Source: Streptosporangiaceae bacterium
GTDB taxonomy: Bacteria; Actinomycetota; Actinomycetes; Streptosporangiales; Streptosporangiaceae
Direction of reading: 5' to 3'
Assembly (NCBI GenBank): GCA_030041195.1
Contig: JASHOI010000323.1
Coordinates: forward strand, 1 to 24,610
Length of the DNA stretch: 24,610 nt
Part shown: in pieces, positions 16,265 through 23,200 of the stretch
How the letters are laid out: each line of letters starts with the position of its first letter
How positions within the stretch are numbered: the stretch's first letter is position 1
Notes under the pieces: model-generated
What the model saw: only the letters and a program-made list of their open reading frames with translations
Database searches by the model: none
What the model was told of the DNA's origin: nothing
Program-made: the position numbers and the translations under genes

Positions 16265-17194
16265 TCAGTGCTTGCGGCCCAGGCCGGCCCAGCTGGAGAT
16301 TTCGGTTCCCGGGTCGACGTCGCCGGGGTCGGGCCGCCACTTGTTGAGCTGCACGACGCCCGGCTCGATCAGCTCGAGGCCGTCGAAGAACTTGGTGACC
16401 TGCGCCCTGTTCCTGTTCGTCTGGGTAGTCGGCAGCGCGTTGTCGTACTCGCGGGCGGCCTTGGCGGCTTCCTCGGCGTCGACGTCGCTGGCCGGGTGCG
16501 AGATGGCGAGGTAGCTGCCTGGCGCCACGGCGTCCACGTAGGTGGCGACCTTCGCATACGGCTGGTCGGCGTCCGGGATCATGTAAAGCACGCCGAGCAG
16601 CATGACAGCGATCGGCTTGCCGAAGTCGAGCGTCTCGGCGGCCCGCTCGAGGATGGGCCCCGGCTCGCGGATCTCGGCGCTCAGGTAGGAGGTCGCACCC
16701 TCGGGGGTACTGACCAGCAGCGCGCGGGCGTGCGCGAGTACGACCGGGTCGTTGTCCACGTACACGATCCGCGAGGACGGCGCGGCCCGCTGTGCGACCT
16801 CGTGGGTGTTGTCGAGTGACGGCAGGCCCGTGCCGAGGTCGAGGAACTGGCGGATCCCGCACTCGATGGCCAGGTAGCGGACCACCCGGCCGAGGTAGGC
16901 CCGGTTGGCGCGGACGTTGGCGAGGAGGGCGGGCTTAGCGGCGGCGAGCTTCTCGGCCACCGCACGGTCGGCCGCGTAGTTGTCCTTGCCGCCGAGCAGG
17001 GCATCGTACACGCGGGCAGGGTTCGCGATATTCGGGTCGGTCGCGCTGCGCTGCAGTGGGCTCTCCGCGGTGCCGGATGATCCGGTGTCCGGCTGTCCCG
17101 GGTCCGGGGAAATCATGCCGGCCTGCGCGGTACCTTGACCCGCTGCGGCGCCGTCCGGAGCATCGCGGTCCACTGGGGCGTCCTGGCTGCTCAC
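16265..17194 (-). CDS. SAM-dependent methyltransferase, DUF574 family (PF04672)
   Basis: The 309-residue product has the S-adenosylmethionine-binding fold of PF04672, a family expanded in Actinobacteria and of unknown substrate. After a disordered acidic N terminus (about 1-50), the family blocks appear: NPARVYDALLGGKDNYAADR, then motif I as FLDLGTGLPSLDNTHEVAQ, then IVYVDNDPVVLAHARALL with the acidic residue that would hold the SAM ribose. IAVMLLGVLYMIPD and YLAISHPASD follow. A GTG at 17194 gives the full N terminus; an internal ATG at residue 27 is possible. The gene starts 48 bases after the XRE gene on the same strand and is likely its operon partner. Confidence 0.9.
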   Translation of the reverse strand: MSSQDAPVDRDAPDGAAAGQGTAQAGMISPDPGQPDTGSSGTAESPLQRSATDPNIANPARVYDALLGGKDNYAADRAVAEKLAAAKPALLANVRANRAYLGRVVRYLAIECGIRQFLDLGTGLPSLDNTHEVAQRAAPSSRIVYVDNDPVVLAHARALLVSTPEGATSYLSAEIREPGPILERAAETLDFGKPIAVMLLGVLYMIPDADQPYAKVATYVDAVAPGSYLAISHPASDVDAEEAAKAAREYDNALPTTQTNRNRAQVTKFFDGLELIEPGVVQLNKWRPDPGDVDPGTEISSWAGLGRKH

Positions 17195-17242
17195 TTCTCA
17201 TGCCCTTCTGGTGAGGCGTCCGGTGTTCCCGGTCAGCGGCCC

Positions 17243-18127
17243 TTAGGTCTCATGGATGATCTCGGTGATGAAGCTGATCGTGTGCTCTGGGTCCAGCGCG
17301 GTCGCGCTGAGCCGGTTGATGATGTCGAGATAGTGGTCGACGTCCACCTCTCGTTCCAGGTACTGGGCACCGGTGAGCTGCTCGATGTACACGACGTCAG
17401 GCACGTCGGGCTCGGCGAAGCGCAGCACGGCGAATGAGCCGCCCGCGCCGTCGTGCGCACCGGCCGCGAACGGGACGGCCTGCAGCGTGACATTCGGCAG
17501 TCTGGCTGCCTCGATGAGGCGTCGCAGCTGCCCGCGCATCACCTCCCGGCCGCCGACCGGGCGCCGCAGGGCCGCCTCGTCAAGGATGGACCAGACCGGC
17601 GGCGCTGACGGGCTGGTCAGCAGGTCCTGGCGTTTCATCCGGACCTGGACCCGCCGTTCGGTCTCGCGGACGCTGCCGTGCCGTAAGCCGATCTTGATGA
17701 CCGCGCGCGCGTAGTCCTCGGTCTGGAACAGGCCGTGGACGAACTGCAGGTCAAAGGTCCGGATACGCGCTGCGCAGGCCTCCAGGCCGAGATAGGGCTC
17801 GAACCAGCCGGGCAGGGTGTCGCCGTACTTCGCCCACCATGCCTGTGCGTTGGCCTGGGTAGCGAGCTCGAGCATGCCGGCCACGACCTGGGGATCGGTC
17901 ACGCCGTACAGCTCGAGCAGGTCGGTCACGTCCCGCTCCTTGAACCCGGTGCGCCCGTGCTCCATGCGGCTGATCTTGGGGCGGCTGGCGCGGATCCGCC
18001 AGGCCGCCGCCTCCGGGGTGACACCCGCGGCCTCGCGCAGTCGTCGCAGCTGGGCGCCCAGCATGATCCGAACGACGGCGGAGCCAGGTAGGTCAGCGGG
18101 CGGCCTGCCGCCCAGTTCTGCGCTCAT
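17243..18127 (-). CDS. XRE-family DNA-binding protein with DUF5753 domain
   Basis: The 294-residue product has an N-terminal XRE helix-turn-helix (about 20-78; LGAQLRRLREAAGVTPEAAA and SRPKISRMEHGRTGF) followed by a DUF5753 domain (about 105-285) with the recognisable IRTFDLQFVHGLFQTEDYAR and VPFAAGAHDGAGGSFAVLRF blocks. This WhiJ-like architecture is typically encoded beside a small DUF397 protein, and such pairs act as developmental or antibiotic-production regulators in Streptomyces. The ATG at 18127 has AGGGAG about 6 bases upstream. The DUF397 gene is 131 bases upstream on the same strand and the methyltransferase 48 bases downstream. Confidence 0.94.
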   Translation of the reverse strand: MSAELGGRPPADLPGSAVVRIMLGAQLRRLREAAGVTPEAAAWRIRASRPKISRMEHGRTGFKERDVTDLLELYGVTDPQVVAGMLELATQANAQAWWAKYGDTLPGWFEPYLGLEACAARIRTFDLQFVHGLFQTEDYARAVIKIGLRHGSVRETERRVQVRMKRQDLLTSPSAPPVWSILDEAALRRPVGGREVMRGQLRRLIEAARLPNVTLQAVPFAAGAHDGAGGSFAVLRFAEPDVPDVVYIEQLTGAQYLEREVDVDHYLDIINRLSATALDPEHTISFITEIIHET

Positions 18128-18258
18128 GTCCAGCTCCCTGCCAGCCGATGGCGCCGCTGACCGTGCCAGCCAGGCATGATGACCCGGCAATTGTCGTGCA
18201 ACAGCGCAAATTTACCACCGTGCTACCTGCTGGCGGGCGTGGGGCGCGGCCGGCCAGA

Positions 18259-18486
18259 TCAGCTCAGGTCGTCGAACTCGCCGTCCTTGACCCCGGCCAG
18301 GAACGCCGCGATTTCGGCACGCGTGCAGACGAGAGCCGGGCCAGCCGGATACCGCGAGTTGCGGACGGCGACATCGCCGCCGGGCAGCGCGGCTACCTCC
18401 ACGCACGAGCCGTTGGGGTTGCTGGCCGTGCTCTTGCGCCATGCCCCGGGGACCTGGTCGCCGGGGATGCCGTTGCGGATCTGCAT
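18259..18486 (-). CDS. DUF397 protein, partner of the XRE regulator
   Basis: The 75-residue protein carries the family signature: WRKSTASNPNGSCVEVA, then VAVRNSRYPAGPAL, then EIAAFLAGVKDGEFDDL. DUF397 proteins are small, acidic and usually encoded next to a DUF5753 XRE protein, whose DNA-binding activity they are believed to modulate. Here the XRE gene lies 131 bases downstream on the same strand. The ATG at 18486 is the natural start. The AT-rich region upstream with three TGCAT repeats probably contains its promoter. Confidence 0.93.
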   Translation of the reverse strand: MQIRNGIPGDQVPGAWRKSTASNPNGSCVEVAALPGGDVAVRNSRYPAGPALVCTRAEIAAFLAGVKDGEFDDLS

Positions 18487-18548
18487 CCTTGTTGTTCCCC
18501 TGCTCCTGTCAGGCCGCTACGCGGCTTCGCTTACATGCCTGCTCACAG

Positions 18549-18614
18549 AACGATATGCACATGCATCCGTCGTTTCAAATCATTGTGCATAAGTCATTTT
18601 AAACCATGTTGCAT
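18549..18614. promoter_or_regulatory. Three TGCAT boxes at 24-bp steps between divergent regulator genes
   Basis: TGCAT occurs at 18562-18566, 18586-18590 and 18610-18614, exactly 24 bases apart. The second and third copies belong to 18-base units (18573-18590 and 18597-18614) that match at about 14 positions. ATGCAC at 18555-18560 is an inverted copy of GTGCAT at 18585-18590. The stretch is AT-rich against a very GC-rich background and lies between the divergent DUF397 and HATPase genes. It is a good candidate operator for the XRE protein, controlling one or both directions. Confidence 0.5.
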
Positions 18615-18696
18615 CTGTTGTTGCGCCCGAAGCCGGACGTGCGGGAGGATGGACGGTAACCACACAGATCCCCCTATATGCGGCAGGCACGTGACC

Positions 18697-19227
18697 ATGA
18701 GCGCGCATCCCTTACCTGGGGCCGCGGAGAATAGCGTCTGCTGGCAGTGGCTGACTTCAGCGGATGACGCGGCAGCGGACAGGCGGGTGGGGCCGCCTGA
18801 TCCTCGCGGGCGCCCGGGCGCGGCCTGCGTCCTGGTGGCCGCCACGCACACCGTCGCCGGCGACCTGGCACGCTTAGGGCCGGCCCGTGACTTCGCCCGG
18901 TCCGCGCTGCTGCGCTGGGGGCTGACAGACAGTTGCGACGACATCGTGCTCGTGGCCTCCGAGCTGCTGGGCAACGCCCTGCGCCACGCCCGGCCCAGGC
19001 CAGGCGGCTGGCCGGTGCGGCTCGGCCTTCTGCACTCTTGGCCCGGAAGAGTCGTCTTGTGCGCGGTCGCCGACTCTGACCCGGCACCACCGGTGCCGGT
19101 CCCGCCGGGCCAGCTCGCCGAATCCGGCCGCGGCCTGCGCGTCGTCGAAGAGCTGAGCGATCGGTGGGGATACTCCGCCACGCCCGGCGGCAAGGTTGTC
19201 TGGGCGGTATTAACCGGGAGGCGTTAG
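18697..19227 (+). CDS. HATPase-domain regulator (RsbW/anti-sigma-like histidine kinase fold)
   Basis: The 176-residue product contains a single GHKL ATP-binding domain without a dimerisation or sensor domain, as in RsbW/SpoIIAB-type anti-sigma factors and the many Streptomyces ATP-binding regulators. The N box reads [12 protein letters not shown] (E89, N93, H97), the G1-like box VADSDPAPP (about 124-132) and the G2 box [16 protein letters not shown] (about 143-158). It may act as a kinase on an anti-anti-sigma factor or as a regulator partner. The ATG at 18697 has GGCAGG 9 bases upstream; an ATG at 18649 is in frame but directly abuts its GGGAGG, which is too close. The gene is divergent from DUF397. 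Its stop overlaps the hemE stop by 4 bases on opposite strands. Confidence 0.85.
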   Translation: MSAHPLPGAAENSVCWQWLTSADDAAADRRVGPPDPRGRPGAACVLVAATHTVAGDLARLGPARDFARSALLRWGLTDSCDDIVLVASELLGNALRHARPRPGGWPVRLGLLHSWPGRVVLCAVADSDPAPPVPVPPGQLAESGRGLRVVEELSDRWGYSATPGGKVVWAVLTGRR

Positions 19228-20315
19228 CTCGGCTGCCGGGCCGACGCGGTATGCACCAGCTCGGCAAGCCGGGCGAGCACGCCGGGATCGGTTTCCGGCA
19301 GCACGCCATGACCGAGGTTGAACACGTGGCCCTCGGCCGTGCGCCCCGCGTTCAGGACACCGATCGCGCGCCGCTCGATGACGTCCCAGGGGGCCAGCAG
19401 GATCGCCGGGTCGAGATTGCCCTGCAGTGCCTTGCCCGGATCGACGCGGCGCACCGCGTCATCGAGCGGCACCCGCCAGTCCACCCCAACCACGTCGGCG
19501 CCCGCCTCGCCCATCATGCCCAGCAGCTCGCCGGTGTTCACGCCGAAGTGCAGCCGCGGCACGCCGGCCCCGGCGAGTGCGGCGAAGATCCGGCTGCTGT
19601 GCGGGAGCACCGACTGCCGGTAATCCTCCGGGCTGACCGCGCCGGCCCAGGAATCGAACAGCTGCACGGCCGACGCCCCGGCGCCGGCCTGCACCTGCAG
19701 AAAGGTGATCGTGATATCCGTCAGCTTGCGCATCAGCGCGTTCCACACCGCCGGTTCGCTGTACATCAGCGACTTCGTCTTGTCGAAGCTCTTGGACGGT
19801 CCCCCGTCGACCAGGTAGGAGGCCAGCGTGAACGGCCCGCCCGCGAACCCGATCAGCGGCGTGCCGCCAAGCTCGGCAACCAGCGCCTTGACGGCCTCGG
19901 CCACGTAGTGCACCTTGCCAGGCTCGAGCGGGCGCAGCCGCTCAACGTCGCGCTGGCCGCGGATTGGCTCCGCGACCACCGGGCCGACGCCCGCCCTGAT
20001 GTCGATCCCGACCCCGGCCGCACGCAGCGGCACCACGATGTCGCTGAACAGGATCGCGGCATCCACCGGGTACCGCCGGATCGGCTGCAGCGTGAGCTCG
20101 GTGATCAGGTCGGGCTTGGTGCACGCCTCAACCATCGCGGTCTTGCCCCTGGCCTGCCGGTACTCGGGCAGCGACCGGCCGGCCTGGCGCATGAACCATA
20201 CCGGCGTGTACGGAACCGGCTGCCTGCGGCAGGCCTTCAGGAAGACCGAGTCTTCCAGCTTCGAACTCACAGCAGTGATCATCTCACAGGTCCCGGGCTG
20301 CACCGACGGCGGCAT
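19224..20315 (-). CDS. hemE: Uroporphyrinogen decarboxylase HemE
   Basis: HemE decarboxylates the four acetate side chains of uroporphyrinogen III to give coproporphyrinogen III in the cytoplasm. The product is up to 363 residues. The active-site blocks are complete: [16 protein letters not shown] (about 38-53), FSDI with catalytic D92, [16 protein letters not shown] with Y167, [20 protein letters not shown], and HVFNLGHGV with H336. The start is uncertain: ATG 20315 and ATG 20282 (residue 12) both lack a good ribosome binding site, and the shorter form is closer to the usual length. The gene is divergent from the zinc-ribbon/DUF3000/rnd group, as in mycobacteria. It converges with the HATPase gene with a 4-base overlap of stops. 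Confidence 0.96.
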   Translation of the reverse strand: MPPSVQPGTCEMITAVSSKLEDSVFLKACRRQPVPYTPVWFMRQAGRSLPEYRQARGKTAMVEACTKPDLITELTLQPIRRYPVDAAILFSDIVVPLRAAGVGIDIRAGVGPVVAEPIRGQRDVERLRPLEPGKVHYVAEAVKALVAELGGTPLIGFAGGPFTLASYLVDGGPSKSFDKTKSLMYSEPAVWNALMRKLTDITITFLQVQAGAGASAVQLFDSWAGAVSPEDYRQSVLPHSSRIFAALAGAGVPRLHFGVNTGELLGMMGEAGADVVGVDWRVPLDDAVRRVDPGKALQGNLDPAILLAPWDVIERRAIGVLNAGRTAEGHVFNLGHGVLPETDPGVLARLAELVHTASARQPS

Positions 20316-20415
20316 TTCCCGCGGAAAAACGCCATCATGACACGCCGTAGCAGATCCGTGGCACCGGGCGGATCGCGTGCCAGCATCGTGCTGAGCTTAG
20401 CGACGGGAGGTGGAG

Positions 20416-20631
20416 ATGCCCGAAATGACCCGGTACTGCGCTGACTGCGGCTCGGACCGGCTCTTCGAGCCGCATCACGCGATCGCCGGAACCTGCCCGG
20501 ATTCGCCCGACGGCCAGTGCCCCGAGTGGCTGTGCACCGCATGCTGCGCCGCCCTGCTGATCGACGTCGCTACCGGCCCCGCAGAGCTGCCGCAGACGGC
20601 GGAACTGCTGGCAGGCAGGCGCGTGGCATGA
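20416..20631 (+). CDS. Small cysteine-rich, probable zinc-ribbon protein
   Basis: The 71-residue product has seven cysteines arranged as C8-x2-C11, C27, C35, and C40-x2-C43-C44, with HH at 20-21. Two CxxC knuckles suggest a zinc ribbon. GGGAGG (20405-20410) lies 5 bases before the ATG at 20416, an excellent ribosome binding site; a GTG at 20410 overlaps that site and is unlikely. It sits between divergent hemE and DUF3000, about 30 bases before the latter, and is probably cotranscribed with DUF3000 and rnd. I do not recognise a named family. Confidence 0.7.
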   Translation: MPEMTRYCADCGSDRLFEPHHAIAGTCPDSPDGQCPEWLCTACCAALLIDVATGPAELPQTAELLAGRRVA

Positions 20632-20662
20632 CAATTCGGCGTCCGTCTCGCATGCTCGGATC

Positions 20663-21325
20663 ATGAGGCCAACAGCCGGGCCCCTGGAGCGAGCCGAGAT
20701 GGACGCCGCAGCCACCTTCCGCTCGGCGGTCAACGATCTCCAGGCGGGGATGGATCAGCAGCGCGAAACCCGCCCGGAGATCGCCTTCGACGATCAGCCG
20801 CCGCCGCGCAAGCTCGCCCCGTACGCGGCGGCCATCGGCGCGACCGTGCACGAGCCTGCGCCTCCCGCGTCCGGGCACGACCCGGACTCCGAAATCGGCT
20901 GGGGCAGCTTCGTGCTGCTCTACGACCCGGCGGGCCAGGACGGATGGGGCGGCCCGTTCCGCATGATCGCCTACGTCCGCGCCGAGCTCGACCCCGAGAT
21001 CGCGGCGGATCCGCTCATCGGGCAGGTGGGCTGGAGCTGGCTGACCGAGGCGCTGGACGCCAGAACAGCCGGCTACCGGCAGATCAGCGGCACCGTCACC
21101 CGGGTCGTCACCGAGGGCTTCGGCGCCAAGGAAGACCAGCCGATGGCCACCGAGTTCGAGCTGCGCGCATCCTGGTCACCGGCCACGGCAGGCACCGGCG
21201 CCCCCGGTGACCTGGACGGGCACATCGCCGCCTGGTGCGACGCGCTCTGCGCGGCGTGCGGCCTGCCGCCGCTGCCTCCCGGGGTGAGCGCGCTGCGGCC
21301 GTCGCGCTCCCGGCGGCGGCCATGA
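20663..21325 (+). CDS. DUF3000 family protein
   Basis: The 220-residue product matches the actinobacterial DUF3000 family, of unknown function. Recognisable blocks are FRSAVNDLQAG (about 19-29), LAPYAAAIGATVHE, GSFVLLYDPAGQDGWGGPFR, YVRAELDPEIAADPLIGQVG, SWLTEALDARTAGYRQISGT, and WCDALCAACGLPPLPPGV near the C terminus. Family members are regularly encoded directly before ribonuclease D near hemE. The stop overlaps the rnd start as ATGA (21322-21325), indicating coupled translation. The ATG at 20663 lacks a good ribosome binding site; an ATG at 20699 is an alternative. Confidence 0.9.
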   Translation: MRPTAGPLERAEMDAAATFRSAVNDLQAGMDQQRETRPEIAFDDQPPPRKLAPYAAAIGATVHEPAPPASGHDPDSEIGWGSFVLLYDPAGQDGWGGPFRMIAYVRAELDPEIAADPLIGQVGWSWLTEALDARTAGYRQISGTVTRVVTEGFGAKEDQPMATEFELRASWSPATAGTGAPGDLDGHIAAWCDALCAACGLPPLPPGVSALRPSRSRRRP

Positions 21326-22662
21326 CCGGCGCGGCGGCAGACCCAGGCCCCGGCGAAGACACCGGACCCGCCGAAAACACCCCAGCCGCCGAAAACACCC
21401 CAGCCGCCGAAGACACCGCACCCGGCGAAGACACCGCACCCGCCGCAGCCCCGGTGCCGCTGCTCGACCCGCGTGACGGCCTGCCGCCGCTGATCGTGAC
21501 CGCCGGAGCACTGGCCGAAGCCACCCGCAGGCTCGCCGAAGGCCACGGCCCGGTCGCCGTCGATGCCGAGCGGGCCTCGGGTTTCCGCTACGGGCACCGG
21601 GCCTTCCTGGTCCAGCTCCGCCGCGGCGGGGCAGGCACCGTGCTCATCGACCCCGTCGCCTGCCCCGACCTGTCCGGCATCAACGACGTGCTGGCCGGCG
21701 TGGAGGCCGTCATCCACGCCGCGTCCCAGGACCTGCCGTGCCTGTCCGACCTCGGCTACCGGCCGCGGCTGCTGTTCGACACCGAGCTGGCCGGGCGCCT
21801 GCTCGGCTACCCGCGGGTCGGCCTCGGCACCCTCGTCGAGTCCGTGCTCGGGCTGACTCTGGAAAAGAGCCACTCCGCGGCCGACTGGTCCACCCGGCCG
21901 CTGCCCGAGGAATGGCTGCGCTACGCCGCCCTGGACGTCGAGGTGCTGGTGGAGCTGCGCGACGCCCTGGCCACCGAACTCGACAAGCAGGGCAAGGCCG
22001 AGTGGGCACGCCAGGAGTTCGTCGCCGAGCTCACCGCCGAGCCACCGCCGCCGCGCGCCGAGCCATGGCGGCGCACCTCCGGCATCCACCGGGTACGCAA
22101 CCGCCGGGGCCTTGCCGTCGTCCGCGAGCTCTGGCTTGAGCGCGACCGGATCGCGCAGCGCCGTGACCTCTCGCCAACCCGGGTGCTGCCCGACGTGGCG
22201 ATCATCGAGGCGGCCAGGGCACTACCGGGCGACTCCAGCGAGCTGTCCGCCATCCCCGGCTTCGGCGGCCGCGGCGCCAGGCGGCACACGCCTGAGTGGC
22301 TCCGCGCCGTCGGGCGCGCCAGGGCCCTGCCCGAGCGTGAGCTTCCCGCGGTATCCGCGCGCCCGAGCGAGGGCCCGCCGCCCGCACACCGCTGGCAGGA
22401 ACGCGACCCGGACGCGGCCACCCGGCTCACCGCGGTCCGGGCGGTGGTGGCGGCGCTCGCCGACGAGCATCACCTGCCTGCCGAGAACCTGCTGCCCCCC
22501 GACGCGGCGCGCAGGCTCGCCTGGCAGCCACCGCAGCCGCCAAGCTCCGAGGCCGTGGCCGCCGCGCTGGGCGGATTCGGCGCCCGCCCCTGGCAGGTCG
22601 GCCTCGCCTCGCTGCCCATCGCCAAGGCGCTGCTGCGCCTGGCCGAGAAGGGCGAGGGGTAG
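21322..22662 (+). CDS. rnd: Ribonuclease D-like 3'-5' exonuclease with HRDC domain
   Basis: The 446-residue product belongs to the DEDD exonucleases that trim the 3' ends of stable RNAs. The catalytic acids are visible: D81 and E83 in VAVDAERASGFRYG, D137 in HAASQDLPCL, and D205 with Y201 in YAALDVEVL (DEDDy type). An HRDC nucleic-acid-binding domain follows (about 255-330). The N-terminal 45 residues are an acidic, Pro/Ala/Thr-rich tail made by five tandem 18-base repeats and are probably disordered. The start at 21322 overlaps the DUF3000 stop. The gene converges with the DUF2695 gene, 43 bases downstream. Confidence 0.94.
   Translation: MTGAAADPGPGEDTGPAENTPAAENTPAAEDTAPGEDTAPAAAPVPLLDPRDGLPPLIVTAGALAEATRRLAEGHGPVAVDAERASGFRYGHRAFLVQLRRGGAGTVLIDPVACPDLSGINDVLAGVEAVIHAASQDLPCLSDLGYRPRLLFDTELAGRLLGYPRVGLGTLVESVLGLTLEKSHSAADWSTRPLPEEWLRYAALDVEVLVELRDALATELDKQGKAEWARQEFVAELTAEPPPPRAEPWRRTSGIHRVRNRRGLAVVRELWLERDRIAQRRDLSPTRVLPDVAIIEAARALPGDSSELSAIPGFGGRGARRHTPEWLRAVGRARALPERELPAVSARPSEGPPPAHRWQERDPDAATRLTAVRAVVAALADEHHLPAENLLPPDAARRLAWQPPQPPSSEAVAAALGGFGARPWQVGLASLPIAKALLRLAEKGEG
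21355..21444 (+). repeat. Five tandem 18-bp repeats inside the 5' end of rnd
   Basis: Units start at 21355, 21373, 21391, 21409 and 21427. Units 2 and 3 are identical (GAAAACACCCCAGCCGCC), and units 1, 4 and 5 share GAAGACACCG with a few changes after it. They encode a hexapeptide of the form Glu-Asp/Asn-Thr-x-x-Ala/Gly. Because the unit is a multiple of three, gain or loss of copies would keep the frame, so copy number could vary between strains. Confidence 0.9.
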
Positions 22663-22705
22663 CGAAGGGGGACGGGGAGGTGGGCAGGGCTCGCGCGCTC
22701 CTGGC

Positions 22706-23059
22706 TCACGCGCTCTTGCGCAGCCGCCTCAGGTCGCACGGTGCCGCCGATCCTGCGCGCAGCACCCCGGCACACGGCAGGATCTCGTCCACGTCGGGGT
22801 AGTCGGGAAAGACGTTGAAGATAACCTCGCAGTCGCAGCAGCAGCCGCCGCGCCGCTGCATGCGCTGCACCAGGCCGGTGGCCCGCGGCGCCCGCAGGTC
22901 ACGCCAGCGCACGGTCCACCGGTGCGTGCCGTCGCAGCCGAACTCGTTGATCATCCGCAGCAGGAAGCAGCGCAGGCACTCGCGCTCACCGGGCTCGGTT
23001 AACCGCCGCGACAGCTCGGCCAGCTCGGCCTCGACGGCGTCGGCGACGTTGTCTGCCAT
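22706..23059 (-). CDS. DUF2695 domain protein, cysteine-rich
   Basis: The 117-residue product shows blocks typical of DUF2695 proteins: CLRCFLLRMINEFGCDGTHR (about 28-47), WRDL, and GGCCCDCEVIFNV (71-83), then a C-terminal segment with two more cysteines. The ordered Cys and the His47 suggest metal binding, but no function is established. The ATG at 23059 has AAAGGGG about 7 bases upstream; the longer frame from 23119 lacks support. It lies 141 bases downstream of the phosphotransferase gene on the same strand, and converges with rnd. Confidence 0.8.
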   Translation of the reverse strand: MADNVADAVEAELAELSRRLTEPGERECLRCFLLRMINEFGCDGTHRWTVRWRDLRAPRATGLVQRMQRRGGCCCDCEVIFNVFPDYPDVDEILPCAGVLRAGSAAPCDLRRLRKSA

Positions 23060-23200
23060 GTCGGTGCCCCTTTCCGCAGGCGTCTGGACAGTGCAAGTTC
23101 TACCGCTGACGTCCGACATTCCTGGCGGCTGGCCGGGCTGGCCGGGCTGCTCGCCGCCCCCACCCAGTTGCTGTTCGCAGATCTCGAGCCTGGCACGCGA

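Noticed and set aside
14885..16819. 644-codon open frame spanning the DUF4349 gene and the end of the methyltransferase
   Set aside because: It crosses two well-supported genes in other frames or strands and its translation is low-complexity Arg/Ala-rich, typical of a GC-rich shadow.
18128..18258. A small gene between the XRE and DUF397 genes
   Set aside because: No open frame with a start, ribosome binding site and coding bias was found in these 131 bases; an internal promoter is the more likely content.
13411..19227. Mobile element carrying the accessory block between hemY and hemE
   Set aside because: No transposase, integrase, terminal inverted repeats or target duplications were seen at either boundary, so only synteny supports an insertion.
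19164..20444. 426-codon plus-strand frame opposite hemE
   Set aside because: hemE on the other strand has all catalytic blocks. This frame is a composition artefact.
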